NCBI GenBank assembly: GCA_031406155.1
Contig: JANOGW010000053.1
Location: 1 to 64,000 of the forward strand
Origin: JACMNW01 sp031406155
GTDB lineage: Bacteria > Pseudomonadota > Alphaproteobacteria > Rhodobacterales > Rhodobacteraceae
Length of the DNA: 64,000 nt
Direction: 5' to 3'
Shown: piece after piece, positions 8,167 to 17,140 of the stretch
How the letters are laid out: the number at the start of each line of letters is the position of its first letter
Numbering within the stretch: position 1 is the stretch's first letter
Program-made: the position numbers and the translations under genes
The notes under the pieces: generated by a model
What the model saw: the letters and a program-made list of their open reading frames with translations, nothing else
Told to the model about the DNA's origin: nothing
The model's database searches: none

Positions 8167-9551
8167 TTGGTCACCTTTTTCAGATGGAAGGATTTCACCT
8201 GGGTTACCGAATGGAAACCAAGATACGACAGTGATCCGCCGCGCCCGGTGTCTTTGCAACCGGTCCAGCACAGGGCGGGATCAAGGTAATCGCAGCGGTT
8301 CATGAACACGGTGCCGGTTTCGATCTGTGCGCCGATAGCGGCGGCAGCGGTGGCGTCTTTTGTCCAGATCGAACATGTCAGGCCATAAGGGCTGTCGTTC
8401 ATCAGGGAAATCGCCTGATCGTCGCCGGAGACTTTCATTATGCCAACAACCGGGCCGAAGCTTTCTTCCATCATCACGCGCATGGAATGGTCCACGTTGA
8501 TCAGGATTTGCGGGGCAAGATAGGCACCACCGTCATCTGCCGGAAACAGAGCAGGGTCAATCAGGGGTTTGGCACCCGCCGCAATCGCCTCGGACGTTTG
8601 CGCACGCACCACGGCGGCGAAGCGTTTGTTGGCCATCGGGCCGAGGGTGGATGCGGCGTCAAACGGGTTGCCAAGCGTCAACCCTTTCACCCATGCCACC
8701 GATTTTTCGACAAAGGCATCAAACAGACTTTCGTGCACGTAAATTCGTTCGATCCCGCAGCAGCATTGGCCTGCGTTGTACATCGCCCCGTCCATCAGGC
8801 TGTCGACCGCTGAATCAAGATCAGCGTCGGCGCGCACATAGCCGGGGTCTTTGCCGCCAAGCTCCAACCCCAAAGGGGTGAAGGTGCCAGCGGCGGCTTT
8901 TTCCATCGCCACGCCGCCACCGACAGAGCCGGTAAAGTTCACAAACCCGAACGACCGCGCGGCGATCAGGGCTTCCGTGGTGGCATGATCCAGCACGACG
9001 TTCTGGAACACTTCGGCGGGAATGCCAGCGGCGTGAAACGCTTCGGCCAGCCGTTCGCCCACCAGCATGGTTTGCGATGCGTGTTTAAGCATCACCGCAT
9101 TGCCAGCGATCAGGGCGGGGGCAAGGGTGTTGATTGTGGTGAGATAGGGGTAGTTCCACGGCGCCACGATGAACACCACACCAACGGGCTCGCGCGCGAG
9201 ATACCGCGTGAAGCGATCGCTGTCTTCGACCATCTGCGGGGCAAGTGTGGCTTCGGCGATATCGGACATATAGTTCGTGCGGTCATTCACGCCGCCAAAT
9301 TCGCCGCCATAGCGCGTCGGCCGGCCCATCTGATGGGCCAGTTCTTCGACCAGAATGTCTTTCTTTTCCATCAGCTTGGCGACACCGGCCTTGACCAGTG
9401 CGATCCGTTCGGACAGCGGGCGTTTGGCCCATGCCTTCTGCGCGGCTTTGGCACGGATAACGGCGGCTTTGGCCGCGTCTCGGGAAAGCGGCACCCGTTC
9501 GGCATAGACCGAGCCGTCAACGGGGGAGATGAGTTGGATGGGTTTTGTCAT
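8163..9551 (-). CDS. Aldehyde dehydrogenase
   Basis: A 462-residue NAD(P)-dependent aldehyde dehydrogenase. The start at 9551 (MTKPIQLISPVDGSVYAER) follows a GAGGA site. The active site is complete: LELGGKDPGYV (Glu) and NAGQCCCGIERIYV (nucleophilic Cys among three), with VAPWNYPYL in the cofactor fold. It belongs near the succinate-semialdehyde/gamma-glutamyl-aminobutyraldehyde branch rather than the benzaldehyde types, but the substrate is not fixed by sequence. It is co-translated with the alcohol dehydrogenase downstream. A palindromic repeat separates it from the ligase gene upstream. Confidence 0.9.
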   Translation of the reverse strand: MTKPIQLISPVDGSVYAERVPLSRDAAKAAVIRAKAAQKAWAKRPLSERIALVKAGVAKLMEKKDILVEELAHQMGRPTRYGGEFGGVNDRTNYMSDIAEATLAPQMVEDSDRFTRYLAREPVGVVFIVAPWNYPYLTTINTLAPALIAGNAVMLKHASQTMLVGERLAEAFHAAGIPAEVFQNVVLDHATTEALIAARSFGFVNFTGSVGGGVAMEKAAAGTFTPLGLELGGKDPGYVRADADLDSAVDSLMDGAMYNAGQCCCGIERIYVHESLFDAFVEKSVAWVKGLTLGNPFDAASTLGPMANKRFAAVVRAQTSEAIAAGAKPLIDPALFPADDGGAYLAPQILINVDHSMRVMMEESFGPVVGIMKVSGDDQAISLMNDSPYGLTCSIWTKDATAAAAIGAQIETGTVFMNRCDYLDPALCWTGCKDTGRGGSLSYLGFHSVTQVKSFHLKKVTK

Positions 9552-9560
9552 GGGGTCCTC

Positions 9561-9623
9561 GTAGGGTGCGCATTCATGGCGCACCGTGATCTGGGGAAGG
9601 TGCGCCTTGAATGCGCACCCTAC
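9561..9623. repeat. Palindromic GTAGGGTGCGCATTCA repeat inside an operon
   Basis: Bases 9561-9576 (GTAGGGTGCGCATTCA) are the exact reverse complement of 9608-9623. The inner arms 9577-9585 and 9599-9607 also pair except at one position. The result is a long hairpin with about a 13-base loop. It fills most of the 74-base gap between the ligase and aldehyde dehydrogenase genes. It has no T-tract, so it looks like a REP-type element or mRNA stabiliser rather than a terminator. Confidence 0.8.
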
Positions 9624-9625
9624 AT

Positions 9626-10990
9626 TTACGCGCGCTCGAGCAGGCGCTGTATCTCGAAATCGGTAACCACGCGGTCGGTCTCGGAAATCTCCCATTGGGC
9701 GGCGTGGTGGTAGTGGTCGACCACATCGTCACCAAAGGCGGCGCGCAGCATGGCGGAGCCATACAGCAGATCGGCAGCCTCGCGCAGGTTCTTGGGTATC
9801 TCGCGCACGTTGCCCGCGTGATACATGTCGCCTTTCATTTCTGGTTCCAAGGCCATCTTGCCCTCGATCCCGGCAAGTCCCGCCGCCAACAGGGCGGCAC
9901 AGACCAGATAGGGGTTCACGTCAGACCCCGGAATGCGGCATTCGACGCGCACGGCCTTGGTATGCCCGCCGCAAACGCGGAAGCCTGCGGTACGATTGTC
10001 TGACGACCAGACCGCCTTGGTGGGGGCGAACATGCCGATGGTGAAGCGTTTGTAGCTGTTGACGTAAGGCGCCAGAAACGCCGTCATCTCGCGCGCATGG
10101 GCAAGCTGGCCTGCGATATAATGTTTCATGACCGCCGACATGCCGTGCGCGTCAGTGGCGTCGGCAAAGCTGGGCTTGCCATCAAGCGACCACAGCGACT
10201 GATGCACATGCGAGGATGACCCCGCCTTGCGGTGATCATACTTCGCCATGAACGTCACGGAACGGCCCTTGGTCCAAGCGATTTCCTTGATGCCGTTCTT
10301 GGTGATGGTGTGATTGTCAGCCGTGTCCAGCGCGTCGGAATAGCGATAATTCACCTCTTCCTGACCCGCATCCGCCTCGCCCTTGGAGTTTTCGATGGGG
10401 ATACCTGCCGCGTACAGCCCATTGCGGATGGCGCGCATCACGTCTTCTTCCTTGGTGGTCTGGAAGATGTGATAATCCTCGTTATAGGCCGAGATGGGCC
10501 GCAGACCGGTGAAGTTGTTGTCGCGCAGCGCCTCATAGCTGTTCTCGAACAGATAAAACTCCAACTCGGTGGCCATCATCGGCTCGAACCCCAAGGCACG
10601 AGCGCGGGCCACCTGACGTTGCAGGATGGCGCGGGGGGAATGGGGCACGGGGTGGTGGTGGTGGTCCAGCAGATCGGCCAGACACATCGCCGTGCCGGGC
10701 AGCCAAGGCAAGGGGCGCAGCGTGGACAGATCGGGTTTCATTACATAATCGCCGTAACCCGATTGCCAGTTCGATGATTTATAGCCCGGCACGGTGGTCA
10801 TTTCCATGTCCACGGCTAGCAGGTAGTTGCACGAATGCGTTTCTTCATAGCCACCATGGATGAAGAAGTCCGCGTGAAACCGTTTGCCGACCAGACGGCC
10901 CTGCATGTCGATGCTGGCCACAACGACGGTATCTATGCTGCCATCCGTGACGGCGTCTCTCAGCGCGTCAAAGCTCATGTTTCCGGCCAT
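9626..10990 (-). CDS. Glutamine-synthetase-family gamma-glutamyl-amine ligase
   Basis: A 454-residue member of the glutamine synthetase superfamily that probably ligates glutamate to an amine (PuuA/IpuC/GlnA4-like) rather than to ammonia. The beta-Grasp half is residues 1-110 and the catalytic half follows, with ATELEFYLFE, GQEEVNYRY, GSSSHVHQSLW, and VRVECRIPGSDVNPYL near the end. The adenylylation-loop region of true GlnA is not recognisable. Neighbouring genes (amidohydrolase, aldehyde and alcohol dehydrogenases, FAD oxidase, no ammonia-assimilation genes) support a catabolic role. Which amine is used cannot be read from sequence. Confidence 0.85.
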   Translation of the reverse strand: MAGNMSFDALRDAVTDGSIDTVVVASIDMQGRLVGKRFHADFFIHGGYEETHSCNYLLAVDMEMTTVPGYKSSNWQSGYGDYVMKPDLSTLRPLPWLPGTAMCLADLLDHHHHPVPHSPRAILQRQVARARALGFEPMMATELEFYLFENSYEALRDNNFTGLRPISAYNEDYHIFQTTKEEDVMRAIRNGLYAAGIPIENSKGEADAGQEEVNYRYSDALDTADNHTITKNGIKEIAWTKGRSVTFMAKYDHRKAGSSSHVHQSLWSLDGKPSFADATDAHGMSAVMKHYIAGQLAHAREMTAFLAPYVNSYKRFTIGMFAPTKAVWSSDNRTAGFRVCGGHTKAVRVECRIPGSDVNPYLVCAALLAAGLAGIEGKMALEPEMKGDMYHAGNVREIPKNLREAADLLYGSAMLRAAFGDDVVDHYHHAAQWEISETDRVVTDFEIQRLLERA

Positions 10991-11091
10991 GTCCGGGGTG
11001 CTCCATTGGGTTTGCCCGTTACTTGTCAGGGCGTTTGTTCGGTTGGAAGGGTCCGGCCCCTTCGATTGAAAGCTCGTGCAAAGGTGATCGG

Positions 11092-11877
11092 TCAGCCGGC
11101 CTTGGCCTGCTTTTGAATTTCGACCATCCCCATGTTCAGAACCGGTGCCAGCAGATCGGCCATCCGTTGTTCTGCCTCGGGCGAGGCGATCAGATCGTTG
11201 CGTATTTCCAGCATTGCGTTTGGCAAGCCGTAGGGTGTTGCCTGAATGCGCAGAGTGTGGGTGACGTCATCCATCGCGGAATAGGGCTCGTTCAGGCCGG
11301 CGCGGAGCTGTGTCTGACCTTGTGCCGCCGAAAAAATGGCATGCGCCAGCCGGTCATCGGCATCGTGAATGACGCCAAATTCAACCGCGCGTGGCGTGCC
11401 ATGATAGGTCTTCGTGAAGGAATGGATCGTTATGATCACCGGTGCCAGCCCAAGGGCGATGCGATCCGCGATCAGACCGCGCAGGTCGTTGTGAAACGGC
11501 ACGTAGACCGCCGCCGTGCGTGCCGCCCGTTCAGTGGCGGAGATCAGTTTATTTCCAGGGATATCATGAAGCTCTGACAGGGCCAGCATCGCGCCGGGCA
11601 TTTCGGGCGCGCGGTTGCAATCATAGATCAGCCGGCTGACGGGGGCATGTACCAGAACGGCATCAAGCCGCTGTGACAGCGCACGCGCAAGGCCCAAAGC
11701 GCCAATGTCCCAGGCGATATGGGCGTTTTGCAGATCGCGCGTAAGCCCCAAATCGCCCCAGCGGGCAGGAAAAACGTTCGAGCCATGTTCGCAGACCAGA
11801 ACAATCCGGCCGCGCGCGCCTGCATTTTCGATCAGGGCGGGAAAGTGCTCGGCATGGCGCTGCATCGACGCTGTCAT
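11092..11877 (-). CDS. N-formylglutamate amidohydrolase family protein
   Basis: A 261-residue cytosolic zinc hydrolase of the N-formylglutamate amidohydrolase (HutG) family. Motifs seen are VLVCEHGSNVFP near residue 30, SRLIYDCNRAPE near 85 and TIHSFTKTYHG near 155, the usual metal and substrate elements. No hut genes lie nearby, so histidine breakdown is unlikely. Next to a gamma-glutamyl ligase, the enzyme may instead split a gamma-glutamyl or N-acyl-glutamate amide and return glutamate (inference). It is the first gene of the island; 180 bases separate it from the divergent RpiR regulator. Confidence 0.85.
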   Translation of the reverse strand: MTASMQRHAEHFPALIENAGARGRIVLVCEHGSNVFPARWGDLGLTRDLQNAHIAWDIGALGLARALSQRLDAVLVHAPVSRLIYDCNRAPEMPGAMLALSELHDIPGNKLISATERAARTAAVYVPFHNDLRGLIADRIALGLAPVIITIHSFTKTYHGTPRAVEFGVIHDADDRLAHAIFSAAQGQTQLRAGLNEPYSAMDDVTHTLRIQATPYGLPNAMLEIRNDLIASPEAEQRMADLLAPVLNMGMVEIQKQAKAG

Positions 11878-12058
11878 GGCAAACTGTTCTCCCCCCTCCG
11901 TTTGGCAAAGCGTTCGGCGTTGTCGGCCGGACTGTCAAGATTATTTCTGTCTTGCCCGCACTGTTACGATGTTTTCTGAATTGCTTTTCCAACGGCTGTA
12001 CTGTCGCATGGGAAACGGGTTGTGGCGGGTCGGGCCGGGTTACCGCTTCGGGGAGAGC
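11878..12058. promoter_or_regulatory. Divergent control region of the gamma-glutamyl island
   Basis: This gap separates the minus-strand catabolic genes from the plus-strand RpiR-type regulator, so promoters and operators for both should lie here. Near the amidohydrolase start there is a G-rich ribosome site (GGAGGGGGGAG on the minus strand). I could not pick a convincing palindromic operator by eye. Confidence 0.5.
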
Positions 12059-12931
12059 ATGATGGATCTGGTGCTGATGATCGAGGACCGGATGCGCGCG
12101 GCCTTGTCCGGCCTGACACGCGCCGAGCGGCAGCTGGCCACCCACATCTTGCGGCATTTTCCGATGGCTGCGATGGGGTCGATCACGGCATTGGCGAAAG
12201 CTGCAGAGGTGTCCACCCCGACGGTCGTTCGCTTGGTGCAGAAACTGGGTTTCAAGGGCTATCCCGACTATCAGCGAGCCTTGCGCGGCGAGGTGGGGGC
12301 AATGCTGATGTCGCCGCTGGCCAAGCATGATCGCTGGGCGGGCGGGGTTCCCGATACCCATATACTGAACCGCTTTGCAGATGCGGTGGTCGCCAATCTG
12401 CAGGCCACCCTTGGCCAGATCGACCATGCCGAGTTCGATGCGACGGTGGCTTTGCTGGCCGATGCAGACCGCAAGGTTTTTGCCATGGGCGGGCGGATCA
12501 CCCACGCATTGGCCGATTACTTTGTGACGCTGATGAAGGTGGTGCGGCCCGGTGTAACGCTGCTGTCGGATCAGTCGGCAGCCTGGCCGCCTGCCTTGCT
12601 GGATATGATGCCGGGCGACGTGCTGTTGGTGTTCGACATTCGCCGCTACGAAAATTCGGTCCTTCAGGTGGTGGAACTGGCCGTGGCTCAGGGAGCGGTG
12701 GCCATCGTGATTACCGATCGGTGGATTTCACCCGCTGCCGCCCATGCGCGCCATACCTTGTCGTGTCATATCGAGGCACCTTCGGCATGGGATTCGACCG
12801 TGTCCATTCTGGTGCTGGTCGAGACGATGCTGGCCGCCGTTCAGAGCCTGACCTGGGTTACGACCGAAGGCCGCATGAAGCGCTTGGAAGACCTTTATGC
12901 ACAGTCGCGGGTGTTTCGGCGGCACCGTTAG
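12059..12931 (+). CDS. MurR/RpiR family transcriptional regulator
   Basis: A 290-residue regulator with the RpiR plan: an N-terminal helix-turn-helix domain (about 1-77, with SITALAKAAEVSTPTVVRLV as the recognition unit) and a C-terminal SIS domain (about 115-250) that binds a phosphorylated sugar or other anionic effector. The ATG at 12059 is chosen because GGGGAGAGC precedes it; the longer reading upstream is not supported. It is divergent from the gamma-glutamyl island and is the obvious candidate to control it. RpiR regulators often repress catabolic genes until the effector binds, but the sign of control is not visible here. Confidence 0.9.
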   Translation: MMDLVLMIEDRMRAALSGLTRAERQLATHILRHFPMAAMGSITALAKAAEVSTPTVVRLVQKLGFKGYPDYQRALRGEVGAMLMSPLAKHDRWAGGVPDTHILNRFADAVVANLQATLGQIDHAEFDATVALLADADRKVFAMGGRITHALADYFVTLMKVVRPGVTLLSDQSAAWPPALLDMMPGDVLLVFDIRRYENSVLQVVELAVAQGAVAIVITDRWISPAAAHARHTLSCHIEAPSAWDSTVSILVLVETMLAAVQSLTWVTTEGRMKRLEDLYAQSRVFRRHR

Positions 12932-13016
12932 GGCTTGGCTGACAGAACCGTCATCTACTCCTGTTGGACAAGCTTTAGTCGCGCCTACCGGGGGGGGTGT
13001 GATGGCTGATGTCAAC

Positions 13017-13044
13017 AAAGACGAGTATTTTTGCGAAGAAAAAG
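13017..13044. repeat. Possible GACGAGTATTTTTGC intergenic repeat
   Basis: A stretch containing GACGAGTATTTTTGC followed by GAAGAAAAAG lies between two convergent genes. From memory, very similar strings occur in many intergenic regions of Rhodobacterales genomes. Only one copy was noticed in this window, so repeat status rests on recall. Confidence 0.4.
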
Positions 13045-13070
13045 CGGCAGGGGGGGGTGGAACGTGCCGA

Positions 13071-14000
13071 TCAGTAGCCCCGCGAGCGGTCAACAACGTG
13101 CAGAAAGGGCAAATCTGCCTCGCCCCGCCTGATGTTTTCGGCGACAACGCGGGAGGCACTTTCAGGCCGTGTGTCCGCTGCGATATGGGGTGTCACCGTG
13201 ATGCGGGGGTTGGTCCAGAACGGATGATCTGCGGGCAAGGGTTCTGTTCGAAACACATCCAGCGTTGCGTGGCCCAGCCGCCCGGCGTTCAGTTCTGCCA
13301 GAAGGGCTGCGTCATCGATCAACGCGCCGCGACCGGGGTTCAGGATCACCGCACCCGCCGGCAGCATGGCAAGGTGTGCTGCATCCAGCAGGTTTTCGGT
13401 GTCGGGTGTCTTTGGCAGCAGGGTAATCACGATCTGCGCGGTCCGCAGAACATGGGCCAGACCGTCTACACCGTGATGGCACGGAATATCGGGCACAGTC
13501 TTTTCGCTGCGGCTCCATCCCTGAACCGGGAACTTCAGCGCCCGCAGCGCATGGGCACAGGCCGTGCCAAGTGCGCCCATGCCCAAAACCGCGACGGGAC
13601 GTTCACTTGCCAGCGGGGGCACGGTCGGATCCCAGACGTGGCCCGGATTGATGATATGGCGATCAAGGCCGAGGTGGTGGCGCAGCGTGTGGCCGACCAC
13701 CCATTCCACCATGCCTTGCGTCAGCGACGGATCGACCATCCGGCACAGGGTCTGGGTCAACGTGGGGTTGCCCACGATCCGCTCTACCCCTGCCCACAGG
13801 CTGAGCACGGCCTTGCAGCGCGTGTAGGGGGTAAAGTCCTGTAGCGGGCTGGAGGGGGCGTAGATGATATAGTCAACCCGCGCCGGATCGGCGGTTTGCA
13901 CGAGAGCGCCGTCAAGGTCTGCGTCCCTGAAGGCCGTTTGCAGGGAGGGATGATATTCATCCCAAAGCGCTGGGTCCGCAAAGAAAATGGTCAGGGACAA
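13071..14000 (-). CDS. Glyoxylate/hydroxypyruvate reductase A-like dehydrogenase
   Basis: A 309-residue 2-hydroxyacid dehydrogenase of the GhrA branch, which reduces glyoxylate and hydroxypyruvate with NADPH. The nucleotide motif is VAVLGMGALGTACAHALRAL. Catalytic positions are NPGRGALIDD (Arg), FRTEPLP (Glu) and VTPHIAA (His). The N-terminal domain contains LSLWAGVERI, typical of GhrA. It ends convergently with the RpiR gene and lies 45 bases downstream of mrdB on the same strand. It may therefore be read from the rod-shape operon as well as from its own promoter. If the nearby FAD enzyme makes glyoxylate, this enzyme could consume it (inference). Confidence 0.85.
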   Translation of the reverse strand: MSLTIFFADPALWDEYHPSLQTAFRDADLDGALVQTADPARVDYIIYAPSSPLQDFTPYTRCKAVLSLWAGVERIVGNPTLTQTLCRMVDPSLTQGMVEWVVGHTLRHHLGLDRHIINPGHVWDPTVPPLASERPVAVLGMGALGTACAHALRALKFPVQGWSRSEKTVPDIPCHHGVDGLAHVLRTAQIVITLLPKTPDTENLLDAAHLAMLPAGAVILNPGRGALIDDAALLAELNAGRLGHATLDVFRTEPLPADHPFWTNPRITVTPHIAADTRPESASRVVAENIRRGEADLPFLHVVDRSRGY

Positions 14001-14045
14001 GGCTGTGCTGCTCCGTTACAGATTTCTGGGCACGTTTTTAGGCGC

Positions 14046-15185
14046 TTACCTTGGGCGATGAACATGCGCGCTTTGCACCAGACCAAACGCCATCAGCAGC
14101 ACCAGCATCGCGGACCCGCCGTAAGACACCAACGGCAAGGGTACGCCCACGACAGGAACAAGGCCCATGACCATCGAAAGGTTGACCGCAAGATAGCAAA
14201 AGAAATTCCCTGCGACGCCAAGGATCAGCAGGGCGGAAAAACGATCCTTGTTCTGCAAGGCAGACACCACGCAAAAGAAGATCACCAGACCGTAGAGCAC
14301 CAGCAAGGAAAATGCGCCGATAAAGCCGAACTCCTCGGCCAACGTGGTCACGATGAAATCGGTGTGCTTTTCGGGCAGGAAATTCAGCCGCGATTGCGTG
14401 CCTTGCATGAAGCCCTTGCCCGACCATCCCCCCGACCCAAGGGCGATCTTGGCCTGAATGATGTTGTAGCCAGCCCCAAGCGGATCGGCGGTCGGATCAA
14501 GAAAGGTATCGATCCGGCGATACTGGTAGTCCTTCAGAAACTGCCAGGCCGTGCCGCGGGTGGCAAAGACCGCCGCGACCGCCCCGATCCCCAGCACCGC
14601 AACGCCGCCAAAATACCAAAAACTGACGCCGGCGCAGAACATCACCACCGCCCCGCCCCCGAGCAGCATCAGGGATGTGCCAAGGTTCGGCTGGATGAAC
14701 ACCAGCAGGGTTGGCACCACGATCATCAGGACCGGGATCAGCACCCACAGCGGGCGCGAGGTCAGTTTCAGATCGAGCCAGTCGTAATAGGCCGCCAGCA
14801 TCATCACCAGCGACACCTTCATCAACTCTGACGGTTGCAGGCGGATGAAGCCAAGGTCGATCCAGCGCTGTGCGCCCATGCCGACCGTGCCGAAAAACTC
14901 GACAAGCAACAGCAGCACGATCGAGACGGCATAGAACAATCCCGCCATGTTGCGCCAGAACCAGATCGGTACTGCGGCCATGGCAAACATCAGAACCAGC
15001 CCCAGCGCGAAACGCTTCATCTGTGGCTCGGCCCAGGTTTCCAACCTGCCGCCGGCGACGGAGTACAGCATCAGGAAGCCCACCGATGACACTGCGATCA
15101 GCAACAACACGAGGGCCCAGTTCAAATGCAGGATCTTGGCAAAGCCGACGGGTACGGTTTTCAGGCGGTATTCAAGAAAGCTCAT
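14046..15185 (-). CDS. mrdB: Rod-shape peptidoglycan polymerase RodA
   Basis: A 379-residue SEDS-family glycosyltransferase of the inner membrane, which polymerises lipid II together with PBP2 during elongation. About ten membrane segments are visible. Conserved stretches are RWIDLGFIRLQPSELMK and, near the C-terminus, VGVPLPLVSYGGSAML. The glycan-synthesis loop includes QAKIALGSGGWSGKG and LPEKHTDFIVTTLAEEFG. Its start overlaps the PBP2 stop as ATGA. It is the last gene of the mreBCD-mrdAB set. Confidence 0.95.
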   Translation of the reverse strand: MSFLEYRLKTVPVGFAKILHLNWALVLLLIAVSSVGFLMLYSVAGGRLETWAEPQMKRFALGLVLMFAMAAVPIWFWRNMAGLFYAVSIVLLLLVEFFGTVGMGAQRWIDLGFIRLQPSELMKVSLVMMLAAYYDWLDLKLTSRPLWVLIPVLMIVVPTLLVFIQPNLGTSLMLLGGGAVVMFCAGVSFWYFGGVAVLGIGAVAAVFATRGTAWQFLKDYQYRRIDTFLDPTADPLGAGYNIIQAKIALGSGGWSGKGFMQGTQSRLNFLPEKHTDFIVTTLAEEFGFIGAFSLLVLYGLVIFFCVVSALQNKDRFSALLILGVAGNFFCYLAVNLSMVMGLVPVVGVPLPLVSYGGSAMLVLLMAFGLVQSAHVHRPR

Positions 15186-17140
15186 CCCGTTGCCCCCTGT
15201 GTCGCTGGCATGGCAGCGGCCGGTCCGATGGACAGCCGAGGTTTCAGTTCGTTCTGTTCGGTCTCGATGCGGCTGCGTTGTGCGGTTGGATAGGCGTCCA
15301 GCGGCGGCAGTGTGCCGCTCATGGCGCGCAGCATGATGTCACGGGCAATGGGGGCTGCAACGGCCGACCCGCCACCACCATGTTCCACCACCACGGACAC
15401 CGCATAGCGGGGCGCGTCGTAGGGTGCGAAGGCCACGAATAACGCATGATCACGCCGCTTCCAGGGAAGATCGGCATTCGCCACCACGCCGCTTGCGCGT
15501 TCGGCGGCTGAGATGTTGCGCACCTGACTGGTGCCTGTCTTGCCCGCCATCACCATGTCGGGCGCGGCGATCCGCGACGAATAAGCCGTTCCACGTTCGG
15601 TGTTGACCACCGAAAACATGCCGGCGCGGATCGCCCGCAGGCTTGAGCCGCCGATGCCCAGATTGGCGGTTTCAGCCACGGGCAGGACTTTGCCATCGAC
15701 GGCATGGATCAGGCGCGGGGCGATGGCTCGCCCGCTTGCGACACGCGCCGCCATCACGGCAAGCTGCAATGGCGTAGTCAGCACGTATCCCTGCCCGATC
15801 GACGCATTGATCGTGTCGCCGATCCGCCAGTCGGCCTGATAGCTTTCCTGTTTCCACGCCTTGTTCGGCATCACGCCTTCGCTGATTGCAGACATCGGCA
15901 GGTCGTGGCGTTGCCCGAGACCAAGCAGGCGACCCATTTCGGCGATCTTGTCGATGCCGACCTTTTGCGCGATTTCGTAATAGTAGACATCGCAGCTTTC
16001 CTGCAGCGATCGCTCCATATCCACTGCCCCGTGGCCGCCACGTTTCCAGCAGTGAAATTTTGTGCCGCCGAATTCGATGAAGCCTGGGCAGCGGACTTTG
16101 GTATCGACGGTGATAAGGCCCGCCTCCAGCGCGGCAAGGGCGGTTACGACCTTGAACGTTGATCCGGGCGGATAGGCCCCTTGCACCGCCTTGTTCGCCA
16201 AGGGCCGGTGATCATTTTCGGTCAGCCCGGAATAGTCTCTCTGGCTGATGCCGCGCACAAACAGGTTAGGGTCAAACCCGGGCGAAGACGCAATGGCCAG
16301 AAGGTCGCCATTGGTCACATCCATCACCACAGCGGCGGCACTTTCGTCGCCCAACCGGGTCTGGACATAGTTTTGCACATCGACATCCAGCGTCAGCTGG
16401 ATATTTGCACCCGGATTGCCGTCGGTGCGTTCCAGTTCGCGCATTACACGGCCAACAGAGTTGACTTCGATCCGCTTGTTACCGGCAGAACCGCGCAACT
16501 GATCCTCCATCCAGCGTTCCACGCCGATCTTGCCGATCTGGAACTTCGGGATCTGCAGCACGGGATCAGGGTCCGAAACGCCCTCCAGATCCTTTTCGCT
16601 GACCGGGCCGACATAGCCCACGACATGGGAAAAATCCGCCCGGGTGGGGTAGGTGCGCGATAGCCCGACCTCGGGTGATACCCCCGGCAGGGTTGGCGAG
16701 TTCAGCGCGACCTTGGACAGATCATCCCAACTTAGCCGATCCGCCACGATGATCGGCACGAAGGGGCTGGTGCGGTCGATCTCTTTGACGGTGCGTTCGA
16801 TATCCTCTGGCGACAGCGAGATCAGGCTGGACAGCCTGTTCAACACCATCGCCACGTCGCCCGCATCTTCGCGGGTGATGACGATGCGGTAGTTCTGTTC
16901 GTTGCCGGCGATCAGCTTGCCATTGCGATCCTGGATCAAACCGCGCGACGGCGGGATCAAACGGATGTTGATGCGGTTTTCCTCGGCCAGCAGGCGAAAC
17001 TGATCGGCCTGATCCACCTGCATGTAGCGCATCCGGGCACCAAGAACGGCGACCATCGCCGCCATGCCGCCGCCCAGCAGCAAGGCGCGTCTGCTGACGT
17101 TGCGGGCGGATTCGTCCGTATCCTTTGGTGACCGCCTCAT
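15182..17140 (-). CDS. mrdA: Penicillin-binding protein 2
   Basis: A 652-residue class B penicillin-binding protein, the elongation transpeptidase partner of RodA. An N-terminal membrane anchor (about residues 19-37) precedes the pedestal domain, where RGLIQDRNGKLIA marks the dimerisation module. The transpeptidase motifs are complete: STFK at about 327-330, SCD at 382-384 and KTGTS at 534-538. Length fits the family. Four-base overlaps link it to mreD upstream and mrdB downstream. It acts in the periplasm. Confidence 0.95.
   Translation of the reverse strand: MRRSPKDTDESARNVSRRALLLGGGMAAMVAVLGARMRYMQVDQADQFRLLAEENRINIRLIPPSRGLIQDRNGKLIAGNEQNYRIVITREDAGDVAMVLNRLSSLISLSPEDIERTVKEIDRTSPFVPIIVADRLSWDDLSKVALNSPTLPGVSPEVGLSRTYPTRADFSHVVGYVGPVSEKDLEGVSDPDPVLQIPKFQIGKIGVERWMEDQLRGSAGNKRIEVNSVGRVMRELERTDGNPGANIQLTLDVDVQNYVQTRLGDESAAAVVMDVTNGDLLAIASSPGFDPNLFVRGISQRDYSGLTENDHRPLANKAVQGAYPPGSTFKVVTALAALEAGLITVDTKVRCPGFIEFGGTKFHCWKRGGHGAVDMERSLQESCDVYYYEIAQKVGIDKIAEMGRLLGLGQRHDLPMSAISEGVMPNKAWKQESYQADWRIGDTINASIGQGYVLTTPLQLAVMAARVASGRAIAPRLIHAVDGKVLPVAETANLGIGGSSLRAIRAGMFSVVNTERGTAYSSRIAAPDMVMAGKTGTSQVRNISAAERASGVVANADLPWKRRDHALFVAFAPYDAPRYAVSVVVEHGGGGSAVAAPIARDIMLRAMSGTLPPLDAYPTAQRSRIETEQNELKPRLSIGPAAAMPATQGATG

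Noticed and set aside
11092..11877. Histidine-degradation role (hutG)
   Set aside because: No other hut genes are present and the neighbours point to amine breakdown.
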